A stretch of DNA of 64,000 bases from Nocardioides euryhalodurans (GTDB lineage: Bacteria; Actinomycetota; Actinomycetes; Propionibacteriales; Nocardioidaceae): the NCBI RefSeq assembly GCF_004564375.1, contig NZ_CP038267.1, positions 994,501 through 1,058,500 on the forward strand, given 5' to 3'. Below, one piece after another: positions 41,127 to 50,576 of the stretch. Position 1 is the first letter of the stretch. The number at the start of each line of letters is the position of its first letter. A program made the position numbers and the translations under genes. The notes beneath the pieces are model-generated. The model saw nothing but the letters and a program-made list of their open reading frames with translations. It was not told the DNA's origin and searched no databases.

Positions 41127-43112
41127 ATGGTCGGACGCATCCCCGTCATGGACGTCGAGCCCCTGGTCGACCTCGGTCGACAGCCTGCGAAGGCCACGGT
41201 GGGCGAGCCGTTCCCCGTGACCGCGACCGTGTTCAGAGAGGGACACGACAAGCTCAGCGCCGAGGTGGTCCTCGTGGACCCCCACGGCACTCGCCGAGAC
41301 CCCGTGCGCATGGTGCCCCAGGGCGACGAGCCCGACCACTACGTCGCGTGGGTCACCCCCGACTCCCCCGGCGCCTGGACCTTCGAGGTGCAGGCCTGGT
41401 CCGACCCGATCGCCACCTGGCAGCACGACGCCGGGATCAAGATCCGGGCCGACGTGGACGTCGAGCTGATGTTCACCGAGGGCCGGCTGATCCTCGAGCG
41501 GGTCCTGGCCGACCTGTCTCCGAGCGAGGCCCGGGCGCGCGACCTGGTCACCGCCGGCATCGACGCTGCCGGCGACACCGACCGGCCGGTGCCGGCCAGG
41601 CTGGCCGCCCTGGAGGCCCCCGAGCTCGCAGCCGTGCTGCGCGAGCACCCGCTGCGCGAGCTGGTCACGGTCGAGGGACCGTTCCCGGCGTACGCCGACC
41701 GGGAGCGCGCTCTCTACGGCAGCTGGTACGAGTTCTTCCCGCGCTCGGAGGGCGCGCGGAAGGACCCGCGGACCGGCACGGTCACGAGCGGCAACCTCCG
41801 CACGGCCGCGAAGCGGCTGGACGCCGTGGCGGCCATGGGCTTCGACGTCATCTACCTGCCGCCGATCCACCCGATCGGCGAGGTCAACCGCAAGGGCCCC
41901 AACAACACCCTGACCCCCGGCCCCGAGGACACCGGGTCGCCGTGGGCGATCGGGTCCAGGGACGGCGGTCACGACGCGATCCACCCCGACCTCGGCACCT
42001 TCGACGACTTCGACGCCTTCGTCGAGCGGGCCCGCTCGGTGGGCCTCGAGGTGGCGCTGGACCTCGCCCTGCAGGCCGCGCCCGACCACCCGTGGGTGAC
42101 CTCCCACCCGGAGTGGTTCACCACGCGTGCCGACGGCACCATCGCCTACGCCGAGAACCCGCCCAAGAAGTACCAGGACATCTACCCGCTCAACTTCGAC
42201 AACGACCCCGCAGGGATCGCCGACGAGGTGCTGCGGATCGTCCGACTGTGGGTGTCCCACGGCGTTCGCATCTTCCGGGTCGACAACCCCCACACCAAGC
42301 CGGTGGCGTTCTGGGAGTGGCTGCTGCGCGAGGTCCGCACCACCGACCCCGACGTGCTCTTCCTCGCCGAGGCGTTCACGAAGCCGGCCATGATGCGCGG
42401 CCTCGGTGCGATCGGCTTCCAGCAGTCCTACACCTACTTCACGTGGCGCACGGCCAAGACCGAGATCGAGGACTACCTCGTCGAGCTCGCGACCGAGACC
42501 GACCACCTGATGCGGCCCAACTTCTTCGTCAACACCCCCGACATCCTGCACGCCTTCCTCCAGTACGGCGGCCCGCCGGCGTTCAAGATCCGGGCCGCCC
42601 TCGCGGCGACCTCGTCCCCCAGCTGGGGCGTGTACGCCGGCTACGAGCTCTTCGAGCACGTCGCGGTCAAGCCCGGGAGCGAGGAGTACCTCGACTCGGA
42701 GAAGTACCAGGTCCGTGTCCGCGACTGGGGTGACCCCGAGGCCACCGCCTTCGAGGGGGTCCGCTCGCTGGCGCCGTACCTCACCCGGCTCAACGAGGTC
42801 CGCCGCGCGCACCCGGCGCTGCAGCGGCTCCGCAACCTCACCGTCCACCGCACCGACGACGAGCACGTGCTGGCCTTCAGCAAGCGCGAGGGCGACGACG
42901 TGGTGGTCGTGGTGATCAACCTGGACCCGCACAGCACCCGCGAGACCACGGTCCACCTGGACCTCCCCGCACTCGGCCTGGACTGGAACGAGTCCTTCGC
43001 CGTGCACGACGAGCTCACCGACCAGACCTGGGCCTGGGGCGAGCACAACTACGTCCGCCTCGACCCGTTCATCGAACCAGCCCACGTGCTGGCCGTCAGG
43101 AGGACGCGTTGA
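41127..43112 (+). CDS. glgE: Maltosyltransferase GlgE
   Basis: Alpha-1,4-glucan:maltose-1-phosphate maltosyltransferase, GH13_3 (661 residues), which extends glucan chains with maltose from maltose-1-phosphate. The N-terminal DUF3416 beta domain ([20 protein letters not shown]) is followed by the barrel with [21 protein letters not shown], the nucleophile in [17 protein letters not shown], the acid/base in [13 protein letters not shown] and the C-terminal [11 protein letters not shown]. These are GlgE-specific. First gene of glgE-treS-mak-glgB; its TGA lies within the treS start (TTGA). GGAAG lies 9 nt before the ATG. Confidence 0.97.
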   Translation: MVGRIPVMDVEPLVDLGRQPAKATVGEPFPVTATVFREGHDKLSAEVVLVDPHGTRRDPVRMVPQGDEPDHYVAWVTPDSPGAWTFEVQAWSDPIATWQHDAGIKIRADVDVELMFTEGRLILERVLADLSPSEARARDLVTAGIDAAGDTDRPVPARLAALEAPELAAVLREHPLRELVTVEGPFPAYADRERALYGSWYEFFPRSEGARKDPRTGTVTSGNLRTAAKRLDAVAAMGFDVIYLPPIHPIGEVNRKGPNNTLTPGPEDTGSPWAIGSRDGGHDAIHPDLGTFDDFDAFVERARSVGLEVALDLALQAAPDHPWVTSHPEWFTTRADGTIAYAENPPKKYQDIYPLNFDNDPAGIADEVLRIVRLWVSHGVRIFRVDNPHTKPVAFWEWLLREVRTTDPDVLFLAEAFTKPAMMRGLGAIGFQQSYTYFTWRTAKTEIEDYLVELATETDHLMRPNFFVNTPDILHAFLQYGGPPAFKIRAALAATSSPSWGVYAGYELFEHVAVKPGSEEYLDSEKYQVRVRDWGDPEATAFEGVRSLAPYLTRLNEVRRAHPALQRLRNLTVHRTDDEHVLAFSKREGDDVVVVVINLDPHSTRETTVHLDLPALGLDWNESFAVHDELTDQTWAWGEHNYVRLDPFIEPAHVLAVRRTR

Positions 43113-44833
43113 CCGAGGTGATCGCCGACCACCACGGAGTGGAGGAGCCGGCCGACCAGACCCCCGAGTGGTTCAAGACCGCCGTCTTCTACGAGGTGCT
43201 GGTCCGCTCCTTCCGCGACGCCAACGCCGACGGGACCGGTGACTTCCGGGGCTTGGTGGAGAAGCTCGACTACCTGCAGTGGCTCGGGGTGGACTGCCTG
43301 TGGGTCCCGCCGTTCTTCACCTCGCCGCTGCGCGACGGCGGCTACGACGTGGCCGACTTCACCGACATCCTGCCGGAGTGCGGGACGGTCGAGGACTTCC
43401 AGCTGTTCCTCGACGAGGCCCACAAGCGCGGCATCCGGGTGATCATCGACTTCGTCATGAACCACACCAGTGACGCCCACCCGTGGTTCCAGGAGTCGCG
43501 ACGCGACCCCGACGGCCCGTACGGCGACTTCTACGTGTGGTCCGACACCGACGAGCTGTACGCCGACGCCCGGATCATCTTCGTCGACACCGAGCCGTCG
43601 AACTGGACCTGGGACCCGGTCCGCGGTCAGTACTACTGGCACCGGTTCTTCCACCACCAGCCGGACCTCAACTTCGACAACCCGGCCGTCCACGAGGCGA
43701 TGCTGGAGGCGATGGACTTCTGGCTCGCGATGGGCCTGGACGGCTTCCGCCTCGACGCCGTCCCCTACCTGTACGAGCGGCCGGGCACCAACGGCGAGAA
43801 CCTCCCCGAGACCCACGAGATGCTCAAGAAGGTCCGGCGGTTCGTCGACCAGAAGTACCCCGGCACCGTCCTGCTGTGCGAGGCCAACCAGTGGCCGGCC
43901 GACGTCGTCGAGTACTTCGGCGACCCCTCGGTCGGCGGCGACGAGTGCCACATGGCCTTCCACTTCCCCGTGATGCCCCGCATCTTCATGGCGGTGCGAC
44001 GCGAGTCGCGCTACCCCATCAGCGAGATCATGGAGCAGACGCCTGACATCCCCGACGGCTGCCAGTGGGGTGTGTTCCTCCGCAACCACGACGAGCTGAC
44101 GCTCGAGATGGTGACCGACGAGGACCGCGACTACATGTGGGAGGAGTACGCCAAGGACCCCCGCATGAAGGCCAACATCGGCATCCGCCGGCGGTTGGCC
44201 CCGCTGCTCGACAACGACGTGAACCGGATGGAGCTGTTCACCGCCCTGCTGCTCTCGCTGCCGGGCTCCCCGGTCCTCTACTACGGCGACGAGATCGGGA
44301 TGGGCGACAACATCTGGCTCGGTGACCGCGACGGCGTCCGCACCCCGATGCAGTGGACGCCCGACCGCAACGCAGGCTTCTCCTCCGCGACGCCGGGGCG
44401 GCTGCACCTGCCGCTGATCCAGGACCCCGTCAACGGCTACCAGAGCGTCAACGTGGAGGCGCAGCTGGAGAACACGTCCTCGCTGCTGCACTGGACGCGC
44501 CGGATGATCCACGCCCGGCGCAACCACCACGCCTTCGGGCTCGGCACCTTCACCGACCTCGGGGGCTCCAACCCGAGCGTTCTGTCCTACGTCCGGGAGC
44601 ACGTCGAGGAGGACGGCCGCGAGGACGTCGTCGTCTGCGTCAACAACCTCTCCCGCTTCCCCCAGCCGGTGCAGCTCGACCTGCGCCACTGGGAGGGCAT
44701 GGTGCCGGTGGAGCTGCTGGGCGGGGTGCCGTTCCCGCCGATCGGCGAGCTGCCGTACCTCCTGACGATCGGCGGCTACGGCTTCTACTGGTTCCGGCTC
44801 ACCCGGCCGGCCACCGGCGAGGTGACCTCGTGA
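43109..44833 (+). CDS. treS: Trehalose synthase TreS (maltose alpha-D-glucosyltransferase)
   Basis: Interconverts trehalose and maltose, feeding maltose to Mak. The 574-residue GH13_16 product has [45 protein letters not shown], the nucleophile in [18 protein letters not shown], the acid in [17 protein letters not shown], and [21 protein letters not shown]. The start codon is the rare TTG at 43109, backed by AGGAGG 5 nt upstream and overlapping the glgE stop by 4 nt. It lacks a fused maltokinase, which is the next gene. Confidence 0.97.
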   Translation: MTEVIADHHGVEEPADQTPEWFKTAVFYEVLVRSFRDANADGTGDFRGLVEKLDYLQWLGVDCLWVPPFFTSPLRDGGYDVADFTDILPECGTVEDFQLFLDEAHKRGIRVIIDFVMNHTSDAHPWFQESRRDPDGPYGDFYVWSDTDELYADARIIFVDTEPSNWTWDPVRGQYYWHRFFHHQPDLNFDNPAVHEAMLEAMDFWLAMGLDGFRLDAVPYLYERPGTNGENLPETHEMLKKVRRFVDQKYPGTVLLCEANQWPADVVEYFGDPSVGGDECHMAFHFPVMPRIFMAVRRESRYPISEIMEQTPDIPDGCQWGVFLRNHDELTLEMVTDEDRDYMWEEYAKDPRMKANIGIRRRLAPLLDNDVNRMELFTALLLSLPGSPVLYYGDEIGMGDNIWLGDRDGVRTPMQWTPDRNAGFSSATPGRLHLPLIQDPVNGYQSVNVEAQLENTSSLLHWTRRMIHARRNHHAFGLGTFTDLGGSNPSVLSYVREHVEEDGREDVVVCVNNLSRFPQPVQLDLRHWEGMVPVELLGGVPFPPIGELPYLLTIGGYGFYWFRLTRPATGEVTS

Positions 44834-46218
44834 CGCTGCCGCTGGAGGACTTCCTGACCGGCGCCCGCTGGTTCGGGGGCAAGGGCCGGCCGCTGGCCGT
44901 GACCGGTGTCCGCCGGCTCGGGCTGCTCGGTGACGAGCGCCGGGGCACCGGCAGCCCGGCGCTGGCGCTGGACCTCGTGACGGTCGACTACTCCGACGCC
45001 GAGGGCGGCACGGAGTACTACCAGCTCCCGCTGTCGTGCTACTCCGAGCCGCAGGCCTCCCTCGAGCACGCCGCCGTCGGCAGCACCGAGGACCCCGACC
45101 TGGGGTTCGTCCACGTCTACGACGCGGTCCACGACCGCCAGGCCATGGCCCACCTGCTCGAGGCCTTCGACCGGCAGCCGACCGGCGGGCCGCTGCGATT
45201 CGAGCGGCTCCCCGGGCACGACCTCGACCTCGGCACCCACTCGACGCTCTTCTCCGGGGAGCAGTCGAACTCCTCGGTCGCCTTCGGGGAGGACTCCCTG
45301 CTCAAGGTGTTCCGCAAGATCACGCCGGGCCGCAACCCCGACATCACGGTCCACGAGGTGCTGACCCGCGCCGGCTCCGACCACGTCGCGGCGCTCTTCG
45401 GCTGGCTCGAGTCGGACTCCCTGCTCGAGGGCGAGGTGCTGCAGCTCGCGATGCTGCAGCAGTTCCTCCGCACCGCCAGCGACGGGTGGGAGCTGGCGCT
45501 CTCCAGCGTGCGCAACCTGTTCGCGGAGGCCGACCTCCACGCCAACGAGGTCGGCGGCGACTTCGCGGGCGAGGCGCGCCGGCTGGGCGTCGCGCTGCGG
45601 GAGACCCACGAGACCCTCGCGCAGCACTTCCCGACCCGGACCCGCTCCACCGACGAGCAGGCCGCGGTCGCCGCGGCCATGAACGCCCGGCTCGACGCGG
45701 CCGCCGCGATCGTGCCCCAGCTCGTCGAGCGGGTGCCCGCCGTGCGCCGGGTCTTCGACGCCGCGGCCGGCCTCACCGACGTCGCGGTGCAGCAGATCCA
45801 CGCCGACCTCCACCTCGGCCAGACGCTGCGGACCGTCAAGGGCTGGAAGATCGTCGACTTCGAGGGTGAGCCCGCCAAGCCGCTCGCGGAGCGGCAGCTG
45901 CCCGACACCCCGTGGCGTGACGTCGCCGGCATGCTCCGCTCCTTCGACTACGCCCCGCGCGTCGTCGAGCGCACCTACGACGACTCCGATCCGTCCGCCA
46001 CCGAGCAGCGCGCCTACCGCTCCGCCGAGTGGTCCAAGCGCAACCGGACCGCGTTCCTCGCTGCCTATGCCGGCCGCGACCTGACCCCGCAGGAGAACCT
46101 CCTGCTCGCGGCGTACGTCGCGGACAAGGCCGTCTACGAGACGGTGTACGAGGCACGAAACCGCCCGACCTGGGTGTCCATCCCCCTCGACGCGATCTCC
46201 CGAGTGAGGCCCTCATGA
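44830..46218 (+). CDS. mak: Maltokinase
   Basis: ATP-dependent kinase making maltose-1-phosphate, the GlgE donor (also called Pep2). The 462-residue product starts [20 protein letters not shown], the N-terminal cap typical of maltokinases, has [21 protein letters not shown], and carries the kinase loop [35 protein letters not shown]. The GTG at 44830 overlaps the treS TGA (GTGA) and its own stop overlaps the glgB start (ATGA). Confidence 0.96.
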   Translation: MTLPLEDFLTGARWFGGKGRPLAVTGVRRLGLLGDERRGTGSPALALDLVTVDYSDAEGGTEYYQLPLSCYSEPQASLEHAAVGSTEDPDLGFVHVYDAVHDRQAMAHLLEAFDRQPTGGPLRFERLPGHDLDLGTHSTLFSGEQSNSSVAFGEDSLLKVFRKITPGRNPDITVHEVLTRAGSDHVAALFGWLESDSLLEGEVLQLAMLQQFLRTASDGWELALSSVRNLFAEADLHANEVGGDFAGEARRLGVALRETHETLAQHFPTRTRSTDEQAAVAAAMNARLDAAAAIVPQLVERVPAVRRVFDAAAGLTDVAVQQIHADLHLGQTLRTVKGWKIVDFEGEPAKPLAERQLPDTPWRDVAGMLRSFDYAPRVVERTYDDSDPSATEQRAYRSAEWSKRNRTAFLAAYAGRDLTPQENLLLAAYVADKAVYETVYEARNRPTWVSIPLDAISRVRPS

Positions 46219-48404
46219 GTGCTGTCCTGCCCGTCTCCCACGAAGAGCTCGACCTGCTGGTCCGGGGTGAGCACGGCCACCCCCACGCGGTCCTCGGACC
46301 GCACCCGCACGACGGCGCCGTCACGGTCCGGGTGCTCAAGCCGCTGGCCTCCTCGGTCGTCGTGGCCTGGGGCGAGGAGCGCGTGTCCCTCGACCACGAG
46401 CACGAGGGGGTCTGGGTGGGGGTGCTGCCGACCACGGAGGTGCCCGGCTACCGGCTCGAGGTCTCCTACGACGGTGGTCCGACCACGCTCGACGACCCGT
46501 ACCGGTTCCTCCCCACGCTGGGCGAGATGGACCTCCACCTCATCAACGAGGGCCGCCACGAGAACCTCTGGGACGTGCTCGGTGCGCGGGTCCACCACTA
46601 CGACGGCCCGCTGGGTGACACCGTCTCCGGCACCGCGTTCGCCGTGTGGGCGCCCTCCGCCCGGGGCGTGCGGGTGAAGGGCTCCTTCAACAGCTGGGAC
46701 GGTCGCGAGCACCCGATGCGCCAGCTCGGCCAGTCGGGCGTCTGGGAGCTGTTCGTGCCCGACACCGGCTCCGGCACCGGCTACAAGTTCGCGATCCTCG
46801 GCGCCGACGGCCAGTGGCGCGAGAAGGCGGACCCGATGGCCTTCCACACGGAGGTGCCGCCGATGACGTCCTCGGTGGTCTTCGAGTCGACCTACACCTG
46901 GGGCGACGACGAGTGGATGGCGGCGCGGGCCTCCGGCGAGCCGCCGGTCGAGCACGCCATGTCGACCTACGAGATGCACCTGGGGTCGTGGCGCAAGCGC
47001 GACGGCCAGGTGATGACCTACGCCGAGCTCGCCGACGAGCTGGTCCCCTACCTCACCGACCTGGGCTTCACCCACGTCGAGTTCCTGCCGGTCATGGAGC
47101 ACCCGTTCGGTGGCTCGTGGGGCTACCAGGTGACGTCGTACTTCGCACCCACCGCGAGGTTCGGCGACCCCGACGGCTTCCGCCACCTCGTCGACCGCCT
47201 GCACCAGGCCGGCATCGGCGTGATCGTCGACTGGGTGCCGGCCCACTTCCCGAAGGACGAGTTCGCGCTCGCCCGCTTCGACGGGACCCCGCTCTACGAG
47301 GACCCCAACCCCTCGCGCGGCGAGCACCCCGACTGGGGCACCTACGTCTTCAACTTCGGCCGGCGCGAGGTCCGCAACTTCCTCGTCGCCAACGCGCTCT
47401 ACTGGCTGGAGGAGTTCCACGTCGACGGGCTCCGGGTCGACGCCGTCGCCTCGATGCTCTACCTCGACTACTCCCGCGAGCCGGGCCAGTGGTCGCCCAA
47501 CGTGCACGGCGGCCGGGAGAACCTCGAGGCGATGCAGTTCCTGCAGGAGATGAACGGCACCGTCGGCAAGCGGGTGCCCGGCGCGATGACCATCGCCGAG
47601 GAGTCGACCTCATGGCCCGGCGTCACCCGGCCGACCTCGGAGGGCGGCCTCGGCTTCGGCTTCAAGTGGAACATGGGGTGGATGCACGACTCGCTCGGCT
47701 ACGTGCAGCACCAGCCGGTGCACCGCTCCTGGCACCACGGCGAGATGACCTTCTCGATCGTCTACGCGTGGTCGGAGCACTACGTCCTCCCGATCAGCCA
47801 CGACGAGGTCGTCCACGGCAAGGGGTCGCTGCTGCGCAAGATGCCCGGTGACCGGTGGCAGCAGCTGGCCAACCTGCGGGCCTACCTCGGCTACATGTGG
47901 GCCCACCCCGGCAAGCAGCTGCTCTTCATGGGCGCCGAGCTCGGCCAGGAGTCGGAGTGGGCCGAGGCCCGCGAGCTCGACTGGTGGCTGCTCGACCACC
48001 CCGAGCACCGCGGGGTGCAGTCGCTGGTGCGCGACCTCAACCGGGTCTACCGCGAGACACCGGCGCTGTGGGCCAGCGACGCCGACCCGGCGACGTACGA
48101 GTGGATCGACGCCAACGACGCCCACCGCAACACCTTCTCGTTCCTGCGCCGCTCCGCCGGCTCGCCGGACCTCGTCTGCGTCGCCAACTTCGCGGACCAG
48201 CCGCACCACGGCTACCGGCTCGGCCTGCCCACCGCCGGCGCCTGGGAGGAGGTGCTCAACACCGACGCCGAGTCCTACACCGGCTCCGGCGTCGGCAACC
48301 TCGGCACCGTCACCGCCGTCGAGGGCGACCACGCCGGCCGCCCGGCGTACGCCGACATCGTCGTGCCGCCGCTGGCGACCGTGTGGTTCCGGAAGCGCGA
48401 CTGA
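46215..48404 (+). CDS. glgB: 1,4-alpha-glucan branching enzyme GlgB
   Basis: Introduces alpha-1,6 branches into the glucan made by GlgE. The 729-residue product has the N1 module ([23 protein letters not shown]), a CBM48 ([27 protein letters not shown]), and the GH13_9 barrel: [31 protein letters not shown], the nucleophile in [19 protein letters not shown], the acid in [10 protein letters not shown] and [15 protein letters not shown]. It closes the operon; 18 nt after its stop begins the 90-bp repeat R1, the only possible terminator structure visible. Confidence 0.97.
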   Translation: MSAVLPVSHEELDLLVRGEHGHPHAVLGPHPHDGAVTVRVLKPLASSVVVAWGEERVSLDHEHEGVWVGVLPTTEVPGYRLEVSYDGGPTTLDDPYRFLPTLGEMDLHLINEGRHENLWDVLGARVHHYDGPLGDTVSGTAFAVWAPSARGVRVKGSFNSWDGREHPMRQLGQSGVWELFVPDTGSGTGYKFAILGADGQWREKADPMAFHTEVPPMTSSVVFESTYTWGDDEWMAARASGEPPVEHAMSTYEMHLGSWRKRDGQVMTYAELADELVPYLTDLGFTHVEFLPVMEHPFGGSWGYQVTSYFAPTARFGDPDGFRHLVDRLHQAGIGVIVDWVPAHFPKDEFALARFDGTPLYEDPNPSRGEHPDWGTYVFNFGRREVRNFLVANALYWLEEFHVDGLRVDAVASMLYLDYSREPGQWSPNVHGGRENLEAMQFLQEMNGTVGKRVPGAMTIAEESTSWPGVTRPTSEGGLGFGFKWNMGWMHDSLGYVQHQPVHRSWHHGEMTFSIVYAWSEHYVLPISHDEVVHGKGSLLRKMPGDRWQQLANLRAYLGYMWAHPGKQLLFMGAELGQESEWAEARELDWWLLDHPEHRGVQSLVRDLNRVYRETPALWASDADPATYEWIDANDAHRNTFSFLRRSAGSPDLVCVANFADQPHHGYRLGLPTAGAWEEVLNTDAESYTGSGVGNLGTVTAVEGDHAGRPAYADIVVPPLATVWFRKRD

Positions 48405-48422
48405 GCGGGGCGGCGCGACTGC

Positions 48423-48512
48423 GCATTTCCCATGAGATGTAGGCGCTTGCTCGCCTCTCATGGCTGATCGACCGTGGGAAGCGTGCCTCTGCCCACATCT
48501 CATGGGAAATGC
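48423..48512. repeat. 90-bp palindromic repeat R1 flanking the AbiEi-like gene
   Basis: The ends are a perfect 18-bp inverted repeat, GCATTTCCCATGAGATGT and ACATCTCATGGGAAATGC. An internal TCTCATG (48456-48462) can also pair with CATGAGA of the left end, giving an alternative hairpin. Aligned without gaps to R2 (49595-49684, also 90 bp) it shares 73 of 90 bases by hand count, with the ends the most conserved. The gap 48513-48634 before the gene holds nothing else recognised. Confidence 0.93.
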
Positions 48513-48634
48513 CCAGGGCACGCCACCGGCCTTCCAGACCATCAACAATCCACAACCTACGCACCCGGCGCGTTCGTCCACAACCGCGCCCAGGACGACC
48601 GCAGAGGAGCCGCTCGGCACGAGACCGTCCGGGC

Positions 48635-49576
48635 ATGGACCCGCTCCGCCTGATTGCCGAGACCGACGGCTACTTCACGCGTGCCATGGCGCGCGACTGC
48701 GGCTACAGCAACCGCGAGATCGACGCGATGCACCGGCAGCGGACGTGGCTGCGGTTCCGTCACGGCTACTACACGTTCCCCGACCTCTGGGAGCCCCTCG
48801 ACGAGGCCGGCCGCCACCGCATCCGCTGCCGTGCGGTGATGCATGCACTGGGGCCCCGGGTCGCTCTCAGTCACATCTCGAGCATCGTGATGCGAGGAGT
48901 GGACCCCTGGGGGTACGACCTGAGCCGCGTGCACGTCACACGACTCGACAACGGTGCGGGCCGTGTTGAGGGCGACATCGTGCACCACGCCGCGCGGATA
49001 CCTACCGAGGACGTGGTGGTCCACGACGGACTCGCCATGACTTCCGTCGATCGCTCCACCATCGAGGCGGCAACCCAAGGAGACAGTGAAGCCGCGCTCT
49101 GCCTCTTCAACCAGGTGCTCCACGCCGAGATGGCGACCATCGATCAGTTGTCCGTCCGCTTCGAGGCGATGGCTCACTGGCCTCGTACCCAGCGGCTCCA
49201 CATCCCCATTCGTATGGCCGATCCGCGCAGCGAGAGCGTCGGGGAGTCAAGGGGGAACTGGTTCTTCAGGCGGTACCGCATCCCCGCACCCGTTCCCCAG
49301 TTCGAGGTCTACGACGCCGACGGCGTCCTTCGGGGGACGTGCGACTGGGGCTGGCCCGACCATCGGCAGCTCGGGGAGTTCGACGGCAGGGTCAAGTACG
49401 GCCGGCTGCTCAGGCCCGGCCAGCATGCGGGGGATGTCGTCTTCGCCGAGAAGATCCGCGAGGACGAGCTGCGCGAGATCACGGGCTACGGGATGATCAG
49501 GCTGACCTGGGGAGACTACGACCGGCCCCGGCTCACCGTCGCTCGACTGCACCGCGGTTTGGGCATCGCGAGTTGA
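48635..49576 (+). CDS. AbiEi-antitoxin-like protein with Vsr/DUF559-like nuclease fold
   Basis: A 313-residue protein of two parts. The N-terminus (DGYFTRAMARDCGYSNREIDAM, WLRFRHGYYTFPD, then VALSHISSIVMRGVD) matches the helix-turn-helix of AbiEi-type antitoxins. The C-terminus (residues ~200-300) resembles Vsr/DUF559 PD-(D/E)xK endonucleases: VYDADGVLRGTCDWGWPDHR (Asp237), LGEFDGRVKYG (Glu248, Asp250, Lys254) and ELREITGYGMIRLTWGD. No AbiEii toxin adjoins it. Codons are visibly richer in A/T than the neighbours, suggesting acquisition. It is bracketed by 90-bp repeats R1 and R2. Function unknown; nuclease activity is inferred. Confidence 0.8.
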   Translation: MDPLRLIAETDGYFTRAMARDCGYSNREIDAMHRQRTWLRFRHGYYTFPDLWEPLDEAGRHRIRCRAVMHALGPRVALSHISSIVMRGVDPWGYDLSRVHVTRLDNGAGRVEGDIVHHAARIPTEDVVVHDGLAMTSVDRSTIEAATQGDSEAALCLFNQVLHAEMATIDQLSVRFEAMAHWPRTQRLHIPIRMADPRSESVGESRGNWFFRRYRIPAPVPQFEVYDADGVLRGTCDWGWPDHRQLGEFDGRVKYGRLLRPGQHAGDVVFAEKIREDELREITGYGMIRLTWGDYDRPRLTVARLHRGLGIAS

Positions 49577-49594
49577 TGGGCGAGACCACCCACC

Positions 49595-49684
49595 GCATTT
49601 CCCATGAGATGTTGGCGCTTGGTTCCTTCTCATGACTGATCAACCGTGAGGAGTGAGCACCCTCCAACAACTCATGGGAAATGC
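49595..49684. repeat. 90-bp palindromic repeat R2 flanking the AbiEi-like gene
   Basis: Same length and orientation as R1. The ends GCATTTCCCATGAGATGTTGG (49595-49615) and its partner at 49664-49684 form a 21-bp inverted repeat with one mismatch; the internal TCTCATG is kept. At the first position inside the 18-bp arms R1 has an A/C mismatch, while R2 has a T-A pair, so pairing rather than sequence may be selected. It begins 18 nt after the gene stop. Confidence 0.93.
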
Positions 49685-49726
49685 TCCCTCGTCAGGTGCG
49701 AGCCACCCCCGGGCTAGGGTGAAGCA

Positions 49727-50530
49727 GTGACCGACCCAGCCCTCCGCCAACCGACCGTGGAGACGGTCGCGGAGGGCGTGGCGCGGATCAGCTGGGCGGT
49801 GGAGGTGACCCGCGCCGGGTTCCACGAGGCCGTGCAGCGGGTCGCCCCCGAGGTCGAGGCCGCGCTGGAGGCGCACACCCGGGTCGAGGCCCTGGTCAGC
49901 CCCGACGACGCCGAGGGACAGCGGATCGCGACCTGGTCCGGCATGCGCCGGGAGGGCGTGCTGCGCGGCCTGGTCGTCGACGGCGAGGTCGCCGACCGGA
50001 TCCTCTACGCCCGGCTCGCCAGCGACACGCCCGTCAGCGAGCCCGGCGGCTTCCGGGCTCTGCTCAACTCCTTCCTGCCGCGCAAGCGTGCGATCAGCCA
50101 GCTGCTGCTGCGCGACCCGGACGACCGGGTGCTGCTGTGCCAGCTGACCTACAAGCAGGACTGGGACCTCCCCGGCGGGGTGGTCGAGGTCGGTGAGTCC
50201 CCGCACCTCGCGGTCGGCCGGGAGGTCGAGGAGGAGCTCGGCCTGGTGGTCCCTCCCGGCCCGCTGCTGCTGACCGACTGGCTGCCTCCGTGGGGCGGCT
50301 GGGACGACGCCCTGTGCCTGGTCTTCGACGGCGGCGTCCACGACCCGGCGATCCTCGACGACGTGGTCAAGCAGGTGCGCGAGATCCGCAGCGTGGCCTT
50401 CTGCACCCCCTCGGAGGTGGCTGCGCGCTGCGCCGACTTCACGGCCCGCCGGATCGCGGCCGCGCTGGACAACGTGCACGGCACCGCACCGGCCTACGTC
50501 GAGAGCGGTCGCCGCGACGACGACCGCTGA
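49727..50530 (+). CDS. GNAT-like/NUDIX fusion hydrolase
   Basis: A 267-residue protein. Residues ~10-100 resemble a truncated GNAT acetyltransferase-like domain (GVARISWAVEVTRAG and MRREGVLRGLVVDGEVADRILYARL). Residues ~120-250 are a NUDIX hydrolase with the box GGVVEVGESPHLAVGREVEE plus ELGL (residues 150-173), all catalytic Glu/Arg positions present. NUDIX enzymes cleave nucleoside diphosphates linked to X; the substrate is not predictable. The GTG start has TAGGGT 6 nt upstream (leaderless type). The 42 nt between R2 and the start code nothing. Confidence 0.85.
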   Translation: MTDPALRQPTVETVAEGVARISWAVEVTRAGFHEAVQRVAPEVEAALEAHTRVEALVSPDDAEGQRIATWSGMRREGVLRGLVVDGEVADRILYARLASDTPVSEPGGFRALLNSFLPRKRAISQLLLRDPDDRVLLCQLTYKQDWDLPGGVVEVGESPHLAVGREVEEELGLVVPPGPLLLTDWLPPWGGWDDALCLVFDGGVHDPAILDDVVKQVREIRSVAFCTPSEVAARCADFTARRIAAALDNVHGTAPAYVESGRRDDDR

Positions 50531-50576
50531 GGCGGGGGACCTCGCCATTCCGGCCGGGACGCGCCAAGATCAGCAG

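Noticed and set aside
48635..49576. Complete type IV AbiE toxin-antitoxin pair
   Set aside because: Only the AbiEi-like half is present; no AbiEii nucleotidyltransferase gene lies on either side, and the C-terminus looks nuclease-like.
48423..49684. Insertion sequence with terminal repeats
   Set aside because: The repeats are direct copies of a palindrome rather than a single inverted pair, the gene is not a recognisable transposase, and no target-site duplication is evident.
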